From Mesobacillus maritimus (GTDB taxonomy: Bacteria > Bacillota > Bacilli > Bacillales > Cytobacillaceae): a stretch of DNA of 64,000 nucleotides. The stretch is from positions 365,158-429,157 of the forward strand of contig NZ_JACWFH010000007.1 in assembly GCF_019749255.1 (NCBI RefSeq), in the 5' to 3' direction. The stretch's first letter is position 1. Each line of letters opens with the position of its first letter. The notes beneath the pieces are model-generated. The model was not told the origin of the DNA. It saw nothing but the letters and a program-made list of their open reading frames with translations, and did no database searches. Below are positions 61,628 through 64,000 of the stretch, in pieces. The position numbers and the translations under genes are program-made.

Positions 61628-61891
61628 TTACCCTCGCCGTTTTAAAACAAAAGCAAAAATAATGGCAATCACAGGATAAAGTAAAAGAAGTCTAAAAGGA
61701 CCTCCTTGTGTGAATAGGACAATGCCAGGAATGATAAATGATATACCGCTATACAAGAGGGCTTTCCAGGACTTACGCACAAAACCAAACACCAGAAATA
61801 CACATGTAGCGATGATTAACCCCCATAAAATGATAGCAATTGAGATGAATCCAACGCTCGACATGATTGAGCCTAAAAGGATGTCACTCAT
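61628..61891 (-). CDS. 87-residue three-helix membrane protein
   Basis: Start MSDILLGSIM follows AAGGAGGAG, a near-perfect ribosome binding site; the 55 upstream codons of open frame lack one. Three membrane helices (FISIAIILWGLIIATCVFLVFGF, LLYSGISFIIPGIVLF, FRLLLLYPVIAIIFAFVL) joined by short charged loops, with a basic C-terminus (KRRG). No family recognised. Confidence 0.65.
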   Translation of the reverse strand: MSDILLGSIMSSVGFISIAIILWGLIIATCVFLVFGFVRKSWKALLYSGISFIIPGIVLFTQGGPFRLLLLYPVIAIIFAFVLKRRG

Positions 61892-62135
61892 CTTGTACTC
61901 CTCCTTATAATTCCAACTCAAAGACTTTCCATTTTCACTATTATTATACTTCGTTTTTCCAATTTTTGTTAGTTCACTGCAAACTATTTTTCTTTTCATC
62001 ACATTAAAGGTAACTAACCGAATGTACTGAATATACGGTAATTGGTTACAATTCAAAAATACTTTGCAATCATTTTTTATAAATAGTAAAATATTTTTTT
62101 AGTGATAAAAATATACATATAAAAAGAGGGGTTTT

Positions 62136-62708
62136 ATGAACATACTATGGGATTTCGATGGAACACTTTTTAATACATATCCATCTCTTGTCGAGGGTTT
62201 TATACACCTAAGTGGACGTGAACTTAATCATGTTGAAGTATTAAAATGGCTGAAAAAGGATTCAAAAACCGCTTTTAAGCATTATGGTATCGATGAAAGT
62301 GAAAGAGCAGAATACCAACGATTACATAATGAGTATGCAAGGACTAGTAGCGTTCCTTTTGACCATCTTGAGGAAGTGCTATCCCGTGTAGATAGTAATG
62401 TAATTGTCACTCACCGGGATAAAGAATCGACGATTTATCTTCTTGAGAAGTTCAATTTAAGAAAGTATTTTAAGGATATTGTAGCGGTTGAAGAACAAGG
62501 TTTCACAAGAAAACCTGATAGTTCTTCCTATGAATATGTCCTTAAGAACCATCGCATTGATTTGGTAGTTGGTGACCGTGATTTAGACTTGATTCCTGCA
62601 AGAAAGCTAAAGATTACAACCGTTGCTTTCCAAAATAAAGACATCGAAGCCGATTTTCATATTGAAAGCTATGCTGACTTTGTTCCGATGGTTCTCGAAC
62701 AATTATAA
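62136..62708 (+). CDS. HAD family hydrolase
   Basis: 190 residues. Motif I WDFDGTLFNT gives the nucleophilic Asp and acid/base Asp; motif II is VTHRD, motif III Lys in TRKPDSS, motif IV VGDRDLDL. The small helical cap between residues ~17 and 75 is of the phosphoglycolate-phosphatase-like C1 type. Cytosolic phosphatase, substrate unknown. GAGGGG precedes the ATG. Monocistronic. Confidence 0.85.
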   Translation: MNILWDFDGTLFNTYPSLVEGFIHLSGRELNHVEVLKWLKKDSKTAFKHYGIDESERAEYQRLHNEYARTSSVPFDHLEEVLSRVDSNVIVTHRDKESTIYLLEKFNLRKYFKDIVAVEEQGFTRKPDSSSYEYVLKNHRIDLVVGDRDLDLIPARKLKITTVAFQNKDIEADFHIESYADFVPMVLEQL

Positions 62709-62716
62709 GAAATGCA

Positions 62717-62748
62717 AAAACCCTTAGATTTTTAGGTCTAAGGGTTTT
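62717..62748 (+). terminator. intrinsic terminator of the HAD hydrolase gene
   Basis: 12-bp perfect stem AAAACCCTTAGA/TCTAAGGGTTTT followed by a T-rich tract. Confidence 0.85.
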
Positions 62749-62809
62749 ATGGTTTTTATTGTAAGGGATATGCTAGTTGCTTGCTTCCAAGTAGTTCATT
62801 GATAAACGA

Positions 62810-63679
62810 TTATAACCTACCTGCTGACTTGTATAGTACTTTGTTTTTATTGTCAATCTGCTGATCTAGCCAACTGATCAAATCTCCTAAAAACTTTTCT
62901 CTCCCTGCCTCATCAAACGGACGATGTCTTGCATTAGGATACTCGAGAACTTGTTTATCTTTGGACCCAACTTGCTTAAAAAACTGGTTCAACTTTTTGG
63001 GTGGAGTAATTTTATCATCTACTCCGTATTGCAATAATAATGGCACATTAATGGAAAGTGCGTTATTCACGACATGTTTTGATGCTTGGAGTAAACCTCG
63101 CCCTAACCCTGGTGTTGCTGTATTATGCCTTAAGCCCTCAGGGTTGTATTTAGCCTGTAACGCCGGGTCCTTTGCCTGTAATTGAAAATTACCTGATTTT
63201 ATAATCTTCAAGTCAGGTTTAAGTTTGCCCATTACCAAAACCCCTAAGCGCTCAAAAGCTGTTGGCTCATAAGAGATACCTGGTGATATCGCAACGACCC
63301 CTGCAATACCCTCGCTATGCTTGAGAGAATAATCAAGAGAAATTACCCCTCCCATACTATGGCCAATCACGTACAGAGGTAAATTAGGTTCTTTGAGAGT
63401 AACAAGCTTTCTTAATTCATGAATATCTCCTCTAAACTCATTCCAACTCCTAATAAACCCTCTTTTCCCAGAGCTTTTCCCATGCCCACGTAAATCCACA
63501 GCATAAACAATATAGTGATTCTTAGCCAAGCTTGATGTTATATTTTGTAATCCTCCACTATGATCACCAAAGCCGTGTATTAACATAATTACTGCTTTAG
63601 CCTTCGTTTTCGGTTGGATTCGCCGGTAGAATAATTCCGCTCCATCCAATCCATTATACTTTCCTTCTGTTGTTACCAT
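62810..63679 (-). CDS. alpha/beta hydrolase, monoglyceride lipase / lysophospholipase type
   Basis: 289 residues of the YtpA/monoacylglycerol-lipase group: AVIMLIHGFGDHSGG, YAVDLRGHGKSSGKRG, nucleophile Ser in VIGHSMGGVISLDYSL, acid Asp in YGVDDKITPP and His in YPNARHRPFDE. No signal peptide, so cytosolic or membrane-peripheral. Hydrolyses mono- or lysolipid esters in characterised relatives. GGAGG precedes the ATG. It is the last protein gene before the rRNA operon. Confidence 0.82.
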   Translation of the reverse strand: MVTTEGKYNGLDGAELFYRRIQPKTKAKAVIMLIHGFGDHSGGLQNITSSLAKNHYIVYAVDLRGHGKSSGKRGFIRSWNEFRGDIHELRKLVTLKEPNLPLYVIGHSMGGVISLDYSLKHSEGIAGVVAISPGISYEPTAFERLGVLVMGKLKPDLKIIKSGNFQLQAKDPALQAKYNPEGLRHNTATPGLGRGLLQASKHVVNNALSINVPLLLQYGVDDKITPPKKLNQFFKQVGSKDKQVLEYPNARHRPFDEAGREKFLGDLISWLDQQIDNKNKVLYKSAGRL

Positions 63680-63884
63680 CTATGTAATCCTCCAGTAGCG
63701 CACAATTGAATACAAAACTAATGCTTTTCATTTAATTATTTCCATAAAGTCAGTTTTACAATACAGTACATTATAACGGAAACTGAATGATAATTCATTT
63801 CTTATGATCATATTTTCCCTTCTAAATATGAAACTTTTGTGAATTAAATACCACACTTTCAAAAACTTGGCTTACAGTATGTAA

Positions 63885-63916
63885 AAAAGAACAGCCATTA
63901 AATTAGCTGTTCTTTT
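63885..63916 (-). terminator. intrinsic terminator of the rRNA operon
   Basis: AAAAGAACAGC/GCTGTTCTTTT stem, 11 bp, on the minus strand directly after the 5S 3' end, then T-rich. Confidence 0.92.
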
Positions 63917-63920
63917 ACTT

Positions 63921-64000
<80 letters not shown>

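Overview
The window is a low-GC Gram-positive chromosome segment that I assign to a spore-forming Bacillaceae, with no species named. The reasons are a B-type RNase P RNA, a large Alu-type SRP RNA, a CIRCE operator, a FapR box, a yybP-ykoY (Mn2+) riboswitch, a replication terminator protein gene (rtp), UUG/GUG starts behind strong GGAGG sites, and many small Bacillus-family genes (DUF1292, YpbS, YppF, YkvR, DUF3231, DUF3934 types). I found no phage, IS element, CRISPR array or tRNA. About 70% of genes are on the minus strand, as is the 5S rRNA that runs off the right edge.

0.05-18.5 kb, mostly minus: a three-gene operon of small acidic proteins, a flavin reductase, a prolyl 4-hydroxylase-like dioxygenase, an SDR, an MFS transporter, a thiolase, a Gly/Tyr-rich small protein, an SF1 helicase, a stress-type SDR, htpG under a CIRCE operator, ilvD, a metallo-beta-lactamase-fold hydrolase converging with a Nudix hydrolase, rtp with two inverted Ter-like sites, and a stand-alone fabF with a FapR box.

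18.5-24.4 kb: accessory-looking stretch with two GNAT acetyltransferases, a two-lobed aspartic-protease-like protein and a HEAT-like protein, followed by a more GC-rich AraC / Atu4866 / SDR cassette.

24.5-46 kb: two-gene YkvR-LLM oxidoreductase operon, trhO, uppP, MFS, DoxX-like membrane proteins, a five-LysM NlpC/P60 wall hydrolase, a riboswitch-controlled yybP-like gene, two inverted DUF3231 paralogues, an NhaC-type antiporter, a PiT phosphate transporter with its DUF47 partner, aldo/keto reductase and a universal stress protein.

46-64 kb: IolS-like reductase, a heterodimeric ABC exporter, malic enzyme divergent from a LysR regulator, a decayed 5S rRNA copy that still has its terminator, a SleB/CwlJ-type wall hydrolase, rnpB and SRP RNA in tandem, a P-loop kinase, a helically phased 21-bp repeat array, an SDR / alpha-beta hydrolase operon, a HAD hydrolase, a lysophospholipase-like hydrolase, and the 3' end of an intact 5S rRNA.

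Most of the window is housekeeping and metabolic. The most interesting parts are non-coding: the rtp/Ter locus, the 5S relic, the rnpB-SRP RNA tandem, the phased repeat array and several perfect palindromes at promoters. Several genes shorter than 60 codons (260-421, 10420-10593, 29486-29650, 35797-35970, 41332-41487) are supported by ribosome binding sites and context. Start codons were often moved inward from the longest frame because a good ribosome binding site sits before an internal start.
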